Shown here piece by piece: positions 35,489-43,894 of a DNA stretch of 64,000 nucleotides; within the stretch, counting starts at the first letter, position 1; each line of letters begins with the position of its first letter. The notes beneath the pieces are model-generated. The model did not search any database and was not told where the DNA came from. It was given only the letters and a program-made list of their open reading frames with translations. A program made the translations under genes and the position numbers. The stretch comes from Lachnospiraceae bacterium (GTDB lineage: Bacteria > Bacillota > Clostridia > Lachnospirales > Lachnospiraceae), in the NCBI GenBank assembly GCA_030825115.1, contig JAPJQL010000013.1, positions 1 through 64,000 on the forward strand, read 5' to 3'.

Positions 35489-37816
35489 TCACTCCCGCTC
35501 ACACTCCCTTCTCCAGCGCCTCAGCGCAGACAACTTCTCCTCCTCATCCCGATACTTTTCCATCAGCCGCTCAAAAATCTGCATGACCTGCCCATATGCG
35601 TCATCCCCGCTATGGGCGATCTTCACCAGTGCCGCTGCCGCCGCTGCAAGCAGGCTGTCTCCAGGATCGTCGCGAAATCCCGTTTTCCATGCCGCCTTCA
35701 GCAATTTTTCCAGCTCATCCGTCAGTTCCGGGTCCCGGATTCCCCTCACCGCCTCCGCCGGTCCCGGCAAAAAAGGCTCCATCGGAAGTCCGTTTCTCCG
35801 CTGGAGATGCCTGCTCAGGCTTTCCACGCCCCTTCTGTCCTGCATGAGCGTCAGGCAGATATCGCTCCTGAGCTTCTGGCTGGGATATTCTTCCCCATAA
35901 TTCCATATGATATCGGCCAGTTCCCTGTCTTTCGTATCACGGAAATATTCCGCCACAAAGAAAAACAACTCGCCCTTTAGCCCAGGCAGAAGATGTTCGC
36001 ATACCTCATGGACTCCCATCATCCCACAGGCATAGCGAAGCGCATCTCTCCTCACCCATACGTTCCTGACGGGATTTTTGGCTGCCTTGAGGATGACCGG
36101 TGCGCACTCCCGGATTTGGTAGTCGATGCAATAGCGGATATGCCACCGCATCACGTCCCCTTTCAGTTCCCCGGACATCACATTTACGATAACCTGCTCC
36201 CTGATCTCCTCTTCCGTCAGATACTTTGCCGGAAGCCAGTTCTTTTGTCCCCGCCCCATATATGCGGACCAAAACAGCAGATCCTTCGCCTTTTCCTTTG
36301 GCATATCATACCCAAAACGTTCCGCAAACATCGTGATGATCTCCGCAACCATGCCGCAGTAACACATACTGCTGTCCGTCTTCCAGATGACTGCCTTCCG
36401 AAAATCCAGGGATTCAAGCTGTCTGTCATAATACTTCCTGATCCAGCGCTCCATCCCGGCAGGAACCCGGTTTCTATGATATCTGGTCAGCCAATGGTAA
36501 ATATAAAAAGAGGCGTAATGTTCCCATTGCGTCCCGGTAAGACAGGCCATCCACCTCCTCATACTCATATCATCCCTGTTCAGATAGAAATCCCTCGCAA
36601 CCGCCCTCAGATCCAGACGCCTGTTGAGGATTTCCCGCGGATAATCCCAAAACTCAATCCTGGTCCAATCATCCCTTCCCCCCTTGTCCAACAGCTCTTC
36701 AATCAGGGAAACATACCTGTCCCTGTCCGTCAGCGCCGCCAGATATGCTATCTCCCCATCCGCCATCATCACCTCATAGTCCACCCACTCATAGTTCCAC
36801 TGCCTGAGCCGGACACGTTCCTTGTAAAGCTCTACGAGCGCATGATAGTATGGATCGGCATCCGAGACATCCCCCGTCCAGTACTGCTGATAAATACGGC
36901 TTGTGATCAATGCTTTCAGACAGCATCTGACCTGACCATCCTCCAGTTTCTGATCCCGGTATGCCTCTCCCAGGCTTTTTTCCACGTCCTCATCAATCAG
37001 GGAACGCAGCACCCACCAGGTTTTCTCCCCGGCTTCCATACGTCCAATCTCCCTCAGGAGCACCTGGTACAGCGTACCGGTACGTCTAAAATACTGCCGA
37101 AGCAGCTCCGCAAGGCTCTCCGCCCTGACCTCTGCCGCCCTACGGTAAATGACCTCAGACAGCTGCCATTCCTCATCTGAAGGTGAGCAAAAACCAGAAA
37201 CCGCCTTCTCCAGCCAGGAAGCGCCGTCATCCTCCCCAATCTGCTCCAGCAGCGCAGCTGCGCGCTCAGCCGGTTCATGTCCCCGGATGGCCATCAGCAC
37301 CTCCGGCATCTCCCGGGCTATCTGCCTTTCCCCGCACGGTTCGGACAACAAATCCTCCTCCCAAAGTCCGTACACAGTATCATAAGTCAGCGGAAGAAGA
37401 TATCCCCGTTTTAAAGGCTTTATCATCTCCCGCAATACAACGATCAACATCCTGTAAAAATTGCGCAGCGCCATCTCTTCCAGATCTGATATCCCGTCAG
37501 CCCATACCTCCGCATAGTCCCTGACATAAGACGCCAGATTCCGGATATAGATCTGCCTCGCCCATTTCCAGGACTCCTCCTCCAATATATATCTGCACAC
37601 TCCCTGAATCGGCATGCAGTGACGCAGATACTGGTGAAACCATTCCTCGTCCAACACGCCATAAGCAGCATGGTTGTTAATATATTTCTTTTGCGCCTCT
37701 TTCATATTCCGCCTCAGAGACCGCTCGAATGCCCGCTTTCCGTCAACCGGAATACCCATTTCATATACCGCAGCAGATATCAGTTTCAGAAGGAATGTCC
37801 ATGTATCCGTACTCAT
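35489..37816 (-). CDS. NACHT-less paralogue of the 48-52 kb STAND protein
   Basis: A 775-residue protein without P-loop or transmembrane segments. Its first 165 residues (LLKLISAAVYEMGIP..., DEEWFHQYLRHCMPIQGVCRYIL) align with the N-terminus of the giant NACHT protein at 47980-52047. Its last 550 residues align with that protein's C-terminus (PKEKAKDLLF, LTEEEIREQVI, RYACGMMGVHEVCEHLLP, DIIWNYGEEYP, DRRGVESLSRHL). The NTPase and middle sensor region are missing. It lies 45 nt after the LytTR regulator and 48 nt before the sheath gene. It may be an adaptor or regulator that couples the contractile proteins to the NACHT protein; this role is inference. Confidence 0.8.
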   Translation of the reverse strand: MSTDTWTFLLKLISAAVYEMGIPVDGKRAFERSLRRNMKEAQKKYINNHAAYGVLDEEWFHQYLRHCMPIQGVCRYILEEESWKWARQIYIRNLASYVRDYAEVWADGISDLEEMALRNFYRMLIVVLREMIKPLKRGYLLPLTYDTVYGLWEEDLLSEPCGERQIAREMPEVLMAIRGHEPAERAAALLEQIGEDDGASWLEKAVSGFCSPSDEEWQLSEVIYRRAAEVRAESLAELLRQYFRRTGTLYQVLLREIGRMEAGEKTWWVLRSLIDEDVEKSLGEAYRDQKLEDGQVRCCLKALITSRIYQQYWTGDVSDADPYYHALVELYKERVRLRQWNYEWVDYEVMMADGEIAYLAALTDRDRYVSLIEELLDKGGRDDWTRIEFWDYPREILNRRLDLRAVARDFYLNRDDMSMRRWMACLTGTQWEHYASFYIYHWLTRYHRNRVPAGMERWIRKYYDRQLESLDFRKAVIWKTDSSMCYCGMVAEIITMFAERFGYDMPKEKAKDLLFWSAYMGRGQKNWLPAKYLTEEEIREQVIVNVMSGELKGDVMRWHIRYCIDYQIRECAPVILKAAKNPVRNVWVRRDALRYACGMMGVHEVCEHLLPGLKGELFFFVAEYFRDTKDRELADIIWNYGEEYPSQKLRSDICLTLMQDRRGVESLSRHLQRRNGLPMEPFLPGPAEAVRGIRDPELTDELEKLLKAAWKTGFRDDPGDSLLAAAAAALVKIAHSGDDAYGQVMQIFERLMEKYRDEEEKLSALRRWRRECERE

Positions 37817-37861
37817 AATACGTAATTTCTCCTCCCTTTGTATAAAAAATGACACAAAAGC

Positions 37862-38575
37862 TTAAAAGGCATTCCCAATCTCAGTAAAGCACTCCCGCAA
37901 TGTATCGAAGACTTGCTTTTTATACTTCATGCTTATCCGGCAGCTATCCATATTCTTCAGATAAATCCAGGAACGGTCAACCGAAGTTACATATTTGATA
38001 TGAACCAGATAACTCACATGCACCCTTAAAAAGCCAAATGGTTTCAGCATCTCTTCCACCTGATCCAGCTTTGAACGTATCATCTGGTTCTCCCTGTTCA
38101 GCATATGAAACTCCACATAATGGTTTTGGCTAGACACACAAACAATATCATCCAGCCTCATCAAATGCCTCTTCTTCCCCTCCGGAATCACAATCCACAA
38201 GGTCTTTAAGTGGTCATGATACAAAGCGGCCGCCTTATTTAGATCCTCATCCATACAGGATTTCCTTACAAATGCAATCGGTCGGCTTACGAATGAACGG
38301 AACACCTCCCCATCGTGGGCAGATATAAAAATGACATCCCGAATACGCCCAGCAGACTGCAGCCTGTCTGCCAGAGTAATCCCATCCTGTCCCGGCAGCA
38401 CAATATCTGTGAAAAGCAAGTCATAGTTCTTATCATCCGTCTCCAGCTCTGCCGGGTCCGTAAAACAGACAACCGATAACTCCAGTCCATATTCTCCAAA
38501 AAACTGCCGGATTTTCCCCTCTAAAACCGGGACAAAAAACAGGTTATCATCCAAAATTGCAACTGTTATTCTCAC
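37862..38575 (-). CDS. LytTR-family response regulator
   Basis: A 237-residue two-domain transcription factor. The receiver has the acidic pair in VAILDDN, the phospho-acceptor Asp in LLFTDIVLPGQDG and the conserved Lys in FVRKS. The C-terminal LytTR DNA-binding domain runs from about residue 140 (RLDDIVCVSSQNHYVEFHML...FLRVHVSYLVHIKYV). The start is GTG at 38575 behind AGGAAGAGG; the frame is open upstream to 38665 across the promoter. No histidine kinase is adjacent. As first gene of the sheath-tube operon it is the likely controller. Confidence 0.88.
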   Translation of the reverse strand: MRITVAILDDNLFFVPVLEGKIRQFFGEYGLELSVVCFTDPAELETDDKNYDLLFTDIVLPGQDGITLADRLQSAGRIRDVIFISAHDGEVFRSFVSRPIAFVRKSCMDEDLNKAAALYHDHLKTLWIVIPEGKKRHLMRLDDIVCVSSQNHYVEFHMLNRENQMIRSKLDQVEEMLKPFGFLRVHVSYLVHIKYVTSVDRSWIYLKNMDSCRISMKYKKQVFDTLRECFTEIGNAF

Positions 38576-38621
38576 TGTGCCTCTTCCTGCCCTTTCATCT
38601 TTTGTTATTCCACTTATTACA

Positions 38622-38650
38622 AGTATACCGTTCATAAATGCAATTGTAAA
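38622..38650 (-). promoter_or_regulatory. Promoter of the regulator/sheath/tube operon
   Basis: Minus strand TTTACA (38645-38650), a 17-nt spacer and TATACT (38622-38627), 46 nt before the GTG start of the regulator. No other clear promoter was seen inside the operon. Confidence 0.6.
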
Positions 38651-38668
38651 TTCAGTTTCATCCATGAA

Positions 38669-39157
38669 TTAATGCATCCTACAAAAAATTGAAGTAAAAC
38701 CCTTTCTTTTTCCCCACAGGAGAAAGGCAATCACCCCCAGCCCCACGCCAATCCCATCAATCATCACGTCCCTCAGCTGACAGGCGCGCCCCGGCACAAA
38801 ATACTGATGGAGTTCATCACTGGCCGCATACAGGATTCCCGCTATCAGCGCATAGCGCCCAAGGTGCGGCATCGATACGTTAAAACTCTGCAGGCAGCCC
38901 ATCAGCAATACTCCAAGCACCGCATATTCCGTTACATGGGCAGCCTTCCTCACATAAAAATCAATATTCTCCACAAAAAGCTGCTGCGCCTGATCCGGCC
39001 AGTCTTCCCGGTTAAACCGCTGTGCCATGTCCGCCACCAGATTTCCAATCAAATGGCTGTCCTGCGTTGAAATATCCGCAGGGCGGGCGGAATACAGGAA
39101 TATAACTGTCATCCAGGCAAGCAGCAGCAAGGTACGGATACGTTGTTGAGTATTCAT
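38669..39157 (-). CDS. VanZ-family membrane protein
   Basis: A 162-residue VanZ-like protein. It carries the signature start LLLLAWMTVIFLYSARPADISTQDSHLIGNLVADM, a KAAHVTEYAVLGVLLMGCL segment and the C-terminal DELHQYFVPGRACQLRDVMIDGIGVGLGVIAFLLW. Four to five membrane helices are visible. VanZ relatives are linked to low-level teicoplanin resistance, but most have no known role. CAGGAG precedes the ATG. Upstream of, and possibly unlinked to, the sheath operon, which has its own promoter. Confidence 0.9.
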   Translation of the reverse strand: MNTQQRIRTLLLLAWMTVIFLYSARPADISTQDSHLIGNLVADMAQRFNREDWPDQAQQLFVENIDFYVRKAAHVTEYAVLGVLLMGCLQSFNVSMPHLGRYALIAGILYAASDELHQYFVPGRACQLRDVMIDGIGVGLGVIAFLLWGKRKGFTSIFCRMH

Positions 39158-39253
39158 GTTATTCTCCTGTCTGCGTTGAGATTATTGTATCCGAGGTCTT
39201 TGACCCCTTTCTATTCTACCGCATTATTACAATTTCAGTCAAATAATGAATAC

Positions 39254-39289
39254 TTAAAAAGAATCCGGCGGATATTCCCCGCCGGATTC
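39254..39289 (-). terminator. Intrinsic terminator of the 39.3 kb gene
   Basis: Perfect 11-bp stem GAATCCGGCGG / CCGCCGGATTC with a 7-nt loop, then TTTTT on the minus strand, 11 nt after the stop codon. Confidence 0.93.
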
Positions 39290-39299
39290 AAAGTCTGTT

Positions 39300-39923
39300 T
39301 TATGATTCCAAAAAGAACTCGCCTGTTTTGCCGTTGTATGCGATAAAGTGCTCGCTTTCGTTTTCCTTGTAGGTAACCGGAAGTGCAATGCTCTGGATGT
39401 GGGAGATGACAGTGCTGTCCACAATATCATTCTTCAGATATACATCGATCTTTTCAACCGGCGTCATGACAACACGCTGCCCAAATGGAACATAGACCGC
39501 ATTGATCGGATTGTTGGCAAACGCCTGACCGTTTACGACTACATTCTGTGCAAGACCCATAGTGATTGCTGGGAAGTCATCCGCACAGTTTCTCGCCATG
39601 TATGTATTTTCCTTTCCATCGACAGACACCACCGGCGCATGGAAGTAACCGTCCGCGAATTTATATTCCACACCTGCCGTTGCACTCTTATCAGCCAGCT
39701 TGCTGATAGTGGCGCCGTTCATAACTTCACTGCTGGACGAATAGATTGCAAACTGGTTCATCCAGTCAACCGTATTCTTCTGCCATGGCTTAAAGCTAAC
39801 CCATGCAACTGATGCATCACTGGAACCGACCGTGTGTTTTACTAAGACTACTTTCTGCTGTGCCTTTGCAATAATCTCCAAATCCTCATCCCTGAAACGA
39901 ATATTTAATCTGTACTTTGCCAT
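39300..39923 (-). CDS. Unrecognised 207-residue protein
   Basis: A soluble protein with no signal peptide or membrane segment. It opens MAKYRLNIRFRDEDLEIIAKAQQKVVLVKH and has alternating hydrophobic/polar stretches typical of a beta-rich fold (VAWVSFKPWQKNTVDW, AVYVPFGQRVVMTPVEKIDVYL, FIAYNGKTGEFFLES). Nothing here matches a family I can name with confidence. It is a single-gene unit with its own promoter, a 165-nt structured leader, an AAGGAG ribosome site and a strong terminator, so it is certainly expressed as a unit. Its position beside the sheath-tube operon makes a cargo or effector role possible but unproven. Confidence 0.7.
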   Translation of the reverse strand: MAKYRLNIRFRDEDLEIIAKAQQKVVLVKHTVGSSDASVAWVSFKPWQKNTVDWMNQFAIYSSSSEVMNGATISKLADKSATAGVEYKFADGYFHAPVVSVDGKENTYMARNCADDFPAITMGLAQNVVVNGQAFANNPINAVYVPFGQRVVMTPVEKIDVYLKNDIVDSTVISHIQSIALPVTYKENESEHFIAYNGKTGEFFLES

Positions 39924-39952
39924 ATCAAATCACTCCTTTTTTATTTTTGAGA

Positions 39953-40076
39953 TTTCAGGATGATTTCCTGTGCGGAAGTTCTTCTATTGCCGATCGTCAT
40001 CCGCTAGCAAGATTTTTCGGCAGTCCGGTTCAAACCATAAGAATCAGCCGCAGACAGGAAAATCATCTCTGAAACA
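39953..40076 (-). other. Structured 5' leader or inverted-repeat element
   Basis: Between the promoter and start of the 39.3 kb gene, about 125 nt fold back on themselves. The outer arms contain TTTCAG-GATGATTT and AAATCATC-CTGAAA, continuing through CCTGT/ACAGG and GCGG/CCGC with small bulges. An inner GCCGA / TCGGC stem closes a 23-nt loop. I matched it to no riboswitch class I know. It could be a leader regulatory RNA or a small MITE-like insertion. Confidence 0.5.
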
Positions 40077-40093
40077 TGTTTATATAATACAAT

Positions 40094-40122
40094 ATTATAT
40101 AGACTATTTTACTTAATAACAA
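40094..40122 (-). promoter_or_regulatory. Promoter of the 39.3 kb gene
   Basis: Minus strand TTGTTA (40117-40122), a 17-nt spacer and TATAAT (40094-40099). Transcription would start near 40087 and include the whole structured leader. Confidence 0.62.
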
Positions 40123-40220
40123 GCAGGTAAAACCAGACCCTTTCTCATTTTCTCGAAAATCTTAAAATTTTCCTCAAAAAAGTGTTGACAAGCGCCATTT
40201 TCTATTGTATTAAATGGACA

Positions 40221-41039
40221 TTACAGCGAAAGACGTTCCAGGCAGGCACGTTTTTCAGCGATAGTCTCCATCGTATAGATTCTGGTTGTTTCGATATTGG
40301 AGTGTCCGAGAATGTCCGACAATTCCGCAATATTTCCAATCTCCTTCATATAGGTCTTGGCAAAGAGATGGCGGAAGCTGTGCGGGTACACACGCTCCGG
40401 CGCCACTCCTGCCGCCGCGGCAATCCGCTTCAGGCCTTTCCATATTCCCGTCACGTCCATCGGCTTTTCCCTGTCCGTCCCATAAAAAATAATGCCCGAC
40501 TGAATACCTTTGGACCTGCAATAATCCCGCAGCAATTCACACAGACTGTCAGGGATACAGATTTCCCGTATTTTCCCCTTATGGCTGATTACCGCGAGGC
40601 GTTCTTCCAACGCCTCGCAAGTTATATACCGGAGCTCCCCTACCCGGATACCGGTTCCTGCCAATGTTTTCATAATACAATAATATTTCCACTTCCCATT
40701 CTTCTGCACATAACTTAAAAGCTTATGATAATCGGAAAGTTCCAACACCTGGTTCAGGCTGCTCCGCTTCTGGATGCGCTCCAGCCTGACCGCCAGCTCA
40801 GGTTTATCCAACCATTTCAGATATCTATTCAAACTGACCAGATAAGAATTTACACTGGAAGGACTGTACCTTGCCTTCAGGAACTCTTTGTATTGTATAA
40901 CAGTGTCCTTCCCAATCACTTCCGAATTCACCGCATATTCTAAAAATTTCCCGATATCTCTCTCATATTTCCGAATCGTAATTTCTTTAATCTCTTTAAG
41001 CAACAGGCTTTCCCGAAACAGTACGATCGAGTTCTCCAT
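40221..41039 (-). CDS. Tyrosine recombinase (phage-integrase family)
   Basis: A 272-residue site-specific recombinase. An N-terminal SAM-like core-binding domain (LLKEIKEITIRKYERDIGKFLEYA, YLVSLNRYLKWL) is followed by the catalytic domain with Arg in GTGIRVGELRY, His-x-x-Arg in HSFRHLFAKTY, His in LGHSNIETT and the nucleophile Tyr in RIYTM. All catalytic residues are present. The start at 41039 follows GAGGAG and comes 2 nt after the upstream stop. It could mobilise the island or invert a local segment; no attachment site or tRNA end was recognised. Confidence 0.9.
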   Translation of the reverse strand: MENSIVLFRESLLLKEIKEITIRKYERDIGKFLEYAVNSEVIGKDTVIQYKEFLKARYSPSSVNSYLVSLNRYLKWLDKPELAVRLERIQKRSSLNQVLELSDYHKLLSYVQKNGKWKYYCIMKTLAGTGIRVGELRYITCEALEERLAVISHKGKIREICIPDSLCELLRDYCRSKGIQSGIIFYGTDREKPMDVTGIWKGLKRIAAAAGVAPERVYPHSFRHLFAKTYMKEIGNIAELSDILGHSNIETTRIYTMETIAEKRACLERLSL

Positions 41040-41040
41040 A

Positions 41041-41916
41041 TCACTCCTCATGATTCCCATTTTTTCCATGCCGGTATCCACCTTCTTCCCAACCCAGGCC
41101 AATTCTCCTCAGAAATGCCTCCCATCTGTTTAACCGCACCAATGCCCCGGTCCTTCCCGGTGCAAATGAAAGTATCATTCTGTCGGCAGCCATTCTCCCC
41201 TGGTCGTCAAAATAATACACTTTTCCATTAATCTCTTTCAATCCTGTCACCATACAACAATCGGCGGCAAAATAATACCACATGCCATTCTCGTAGTACC
41301 ACTGCTCCGCCAAGGCATATCCGTCATGGTCAAACCGGTACCATTTGTCACCGTCCCGTTTCCAAGTATCATAAACGCACATCTTTGGATTCAGATAATA
41401 CCTCCATCCATCCCCCTCTTTCACCCATCCGTCTTTTAAATCCGGTTTTATCTTCTCAGCAGGATCATATATATCACACAGTTTTAAAACATAATGCCAT
41501 CTCACCATATCAATACTCTGCCGGATCACACCGGTATAGACGCTGGTCGCCGCCACATATTCCCCGTTCCCGATGTAAATCCCGATATGTCCCGGTTTCC
41601 AGAGCGCCCACCCCGCCATACTCTCATCCAGAAATACAAACAGCACTCTTTTTTCCGCTGTATTAAAATACTCCTGGATTTCACGCTTTTTTCCCGTATA
41701 CCAACTGATCAGACCGGGACTGTCCACACAGATCTGATTCAAATTCCGTTTTGTCCGCTTTATATACTGCGAGGTGTATTTGTTCGGATTTTCCGCGATC
41801 AACTCCTGCAGCCGCTTATGGGTGAGTACCTCCCCTTTTGCGCCATAGGCAAATTTCGTCCCGACTTTCCCTTTGACAAATTCTATCAGACCTTCCCTGG
41901 TTTTTTGTTCCATCAT
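41041..41916 (-). CDS. NlpC/P60-like lysin with the catalytic Cys lost, plus wall-binding repeats
   Basis: A 291-residue paralogue of the lysin at 44049-44876. The catalytic motif DCSG is here D65-S66-P67-G68 (ICVDSPGLISWY), so the nucleophilic cysteine has become serine; the His in WKPGHIGIYIGNG is kept. C-terminal aromatic repeats (WYYENGMWYYFAADCCMVTG, KVYYFDDQGRMAADR) should bind the wall, followed by a basic tail. There is no signal peptide, as in the active copy. It probably binds peptidoglycan without cutting, or acts on something else. The GGAGAGGAG site and outward-facing dyad promoter support expression. Stop and integrase start are adjacent. Confidence 0.82.
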   Translation of the reverse strand: MMEQKTREGLIEFVKGKVGTKFAYGAKGEVLTHKRLQELIAENPNKYTSQYIKRTKRNLNQICVDSPGLISWYTGKKREIQEYFNTAEKRVLFVFLDESMAGWALWKPGHIGIYIGNGEYVAATSVYTGVIRQSIDMVRWHYVLKLCDIYDPAEKIKPDLKDGWVKEGDGWRYYLNPKMCVYDTWKRDGDKWYRFDHDGYALAEQWYYENGMWYYFAADCCMVTGLKEINGKVYYFDDQGRMAADRMILSFAPGRTGALVRLNRWEAFLRRIGLGWEEGGYRHGKNGNHEE

Positions 41917-41943
41917 TCATTTCTCCTCTCCTGTTTTCCCTGA

Positions 41944-42053
41944 ATTATAAATTTTCTTCATCAAATCTAATATGCAAATAAGGTGTTACCGTCCGTACGG
42001 TGCATGAGACACACCCTTTTTGCATAAAAAATTCTCCCCAAACTTTGTATTCT
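41944..42053. promoter_or_regulatory. Divergent dyad promoter A (dead lysin / DUF6431)
   Basis: Two outward-facing elements: minus arm ACACC-N3-TTTGCA (41973-41986), 23 nt, then TATAAT (41944-41949) toward the lysin-like gene; plus arm ACACC-N3-TTTGCA (42011-42024), 23 nt, then TATTCT (42048-42053) toward DUF6431. The ACACC boxes are 24 nt apart around a CCGTACGG palindrome. There is no normal -35 at 17 nt. Region B has the same architecture and spacing, which suggests activator-dependent promoters. Confidence 0.7.
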
Positions 42054-42092
42054 TCAAGACATCCCTTTTCTAAATGAAAGGAGTGTCTACCA

Positions 42093-42443
42093 ATGATAAT
42101 AGCCACTGACTACAAAATTCTCTGTCACAACAAGATTTACTACGTGTATAATCACCAAGAACCACTCTGCCCCACCTGCAACATTCCTCTGAATGTACGT
42201 GACAGCAGAAAACGGAACATGATTACCGACAGCGGTGAATCCCTTCCGTTTCGCCTTCGGCGTCTGCGCTGCCCCAAATGCCATTCCGTCCACATTGAAC
42301 TTCCAGACATCATGGAGCCGCACAAGCACTATTCTCTCGACGTCATTACCCAAACGGTAAATGGCACCCGAAATGACTGCCCGGCTGATGATTCCACGAT
42401 ATACCGCTGGAAGTCTTCCAACAACCGAAACACCAGAACATAA
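42093..42443 (+). CDS. DUF6431-type zinc-ribbon protein, copy 1
   Basis: A 116-residue cytoplasmic protein. Paired cysteines CPTC and CPKCH form a zinc ribbon, followed by HIELPDIMEPHKHYSLDVITQTV and CPADDSTIYRW, the signature block of DUF6431. It is about 70% identical by eye to copy 2 at 47386. The family resembles the N-terminal part of zinc-ribbon transposases but here ends shortly after STIYRW. ATG at 42093 behind AAAGGAGTG. The function is unknown; it shares the dyad promoter with the dead lysin. Confidence 0.75.
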   Translation: MIIATDYKILCHNKIYYVYNHQEPLCPTCNIPLNVRDSRKRNMITDSGESLPFRLRRLRCPKCHSVHIELPDIMEPHKHYSLDVITQTVNGTRNDCPADDSTIYRWKSSNNRNTRT

Positions 42444-42538
42444 AAGGGATGAGAGGCAAAAAGGGTATTTGCAGCAGTGGTGCATGCAAATACCCTTTCT
42501 CTTGTAATACGGCTATTCGTCCTCCTCCGCCCAGTCAT

Positions 42539-43840
42539 TCACATGCTGAATTCCCGTTTGAGCAATGCTTTTAATCCTGAGTCATCTATACCAATTGCAT
42601 GATAAACCGCAGCTCTGTGCTTCACCGCTGCATCTTCAAAAACCGCATCTTTTTCCGTATCCTTCAAGTAATCTTCATATCTGAGTTCCAATTGTTCAGC
42701 AGATGGCCAGTCATCTTTTTTGACCTGCTTATAAAACTGTTCAAAAAGCGTATCTGAACTTTCTTCAAAAGAATTTGATTTTTTCCTCTTTCCAAGCAAA
42801 TCTCCGGCAGTCACCTCAATTGCCTGATAGTTTCCGGCGTCATCATATTGGTGCAATATGATCTTGGTTCTTTTGGCGTTCTCGTATCTCCTCGTTTCAT
42901 CCGGTGACAGCGCTTTACATTGCCTTTGCTTGATGATAACATCCATCGGCAGGCTCATCTCCGCCTCGTTGACCGCAAGATTCCAATCCCGGACATTGCT
43001 GTAACTCCTTCGTATTTCTCCTGCACCCTTCCTTAAAAAATTCAGTAATTTTTCCGGCTGGAATGGCTGCTCACTCTCCCTGTCCCTTCCTCTCCGAATC
43101 TGTACCATAACATCCACCATACGCAAAAACGCAGCGACAAAAATATCGGGATTGCTTCTCCAATCCTGGTTTTCAGCATTTTTAATTTCAGGCACCCCGG
43201 TCCACCAGTAATTGTATTCGGCCCAGGACAAATCCGGGATATGACCGGCAGATCCATGTCCATAATAGCAGCATCCTGAAAGAAATTTACTCATCCAGAC
43301 CGGAACGTGGTCAAAGGCTCCCAGCCCTTCCTTCTGTTCCCCGTAAAGCAGTTCGATATTCTGCACGATTCTCGGATTCTTACAAGTGATTCCCACAAAC
43401 TCCTGATGTGCATAGGAATCCGCCAATACATGCATGGTAATCCCAATCCGCTCCAGATTTATGACGTCTCCTTCGTCCTCTCCTCCCGGGATCAGTTTCC
43501 CGCAAATCTCGGTCATAGGCGTTCCGTCTCCGCAGGCAAATCGGATTGAATTATCATTCTCCAGGGAATTTCCCACCGGATTTCTTGGTACAAAATGAAA
43601 CGGCATCCAGGTTTTTGAAATAGAAAATGCCGATTCAATATTTTTGGAAAAATAGATTTCTGAAATCGATTTTGCCACTTCACTGAACATAGGTGTTTCC
43701 GTATAACAGACCTTGGCCCGATCCCTCCCAAACTCGTCTACTTTCTGCGCCGCAAAAGCAATATCTTGTGCATCGTTCACATTGTATCCCGCCATCACTG
43801 CCGCCAAAAATGTGCCATACAGATGAAAATCTTTGTGCAT
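42539..43840 (-). CDS. DUF6765 family protein
   Basis: A 433-residue protein with no signal peptide. It shows the DUF6765 hallmarks: MHKDFHLYGTFLAAVMAGYNVNDAQDIAFAAQKVD at the N-terminus, ITMHVLADSYAHQEFVG in the middle and GHGSAGHIPDLSWAEY after it. The many His/Asp residues in these motifs recall zinc-dependent phospholipase C/S1-P1 nuclease folds, so a metal-dependent hydrolase is possible. An AGGAGG site precedes the ATG. It is divergent from the active lysin gene across dyad promoter B, implying joint expression. Confidence 0.8.
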   Translation of the reverse strand: MHKDFHLYGTFLAAVMAGYNVNDAQDIAFAAQKVDEFGRDRAKVCYTETPMFSEVAKSISEIYFSKNIESAFSISKTWMPFHFVPRNPVGNSLENDNSIRFACGDGTPMTEICGKLIPGGEDEGDVINLERIGITMHVLADSYAHQEFVGITCKNPRIVQNIELLYGEQKEGLGAFDHVPVWMSKFLSGCCYYGHGSAGHIPDLSWAEYNYWWTGVPEIKNAENQDWRSNPDIFVAAFLRMVDVMVQIRRGRDRESEQPFQPEKLLNFLRKGAGEIRRSYSNVRDWNLAVNEAEMSLPMDVIIKQRQCKALSPDETRRYENAKRTKIILHQYDDAGNYQAIEVTAGDLLGKRKKSNSFEESSDTLFEQFYKQVKKDDWPSAEQLELRYEDYLKDTEKDAVFEDAAVKHRAAVYHAIGIDDSGLKALLKREFSM

Positions 43841-43894
43841 CTTATATCCTCCTACTAGTATTTTTTTCGTGCCGCAAGCCGCGCCACTAAGCTC

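Noticed and set aside
35993..37180. 395-codon plus-strand frame opposite the 775-residue protein
   Set aside because: Pro/His-rich shadow with no ribosome site; the minus-strand product is supported by a paralogue.
39953..40076. c-di-GMP or other known riboswitch
   Set aside because: The characteristic core sequences of GEMM and similar classes are absent; only the inverted-repeat structure can be supported.
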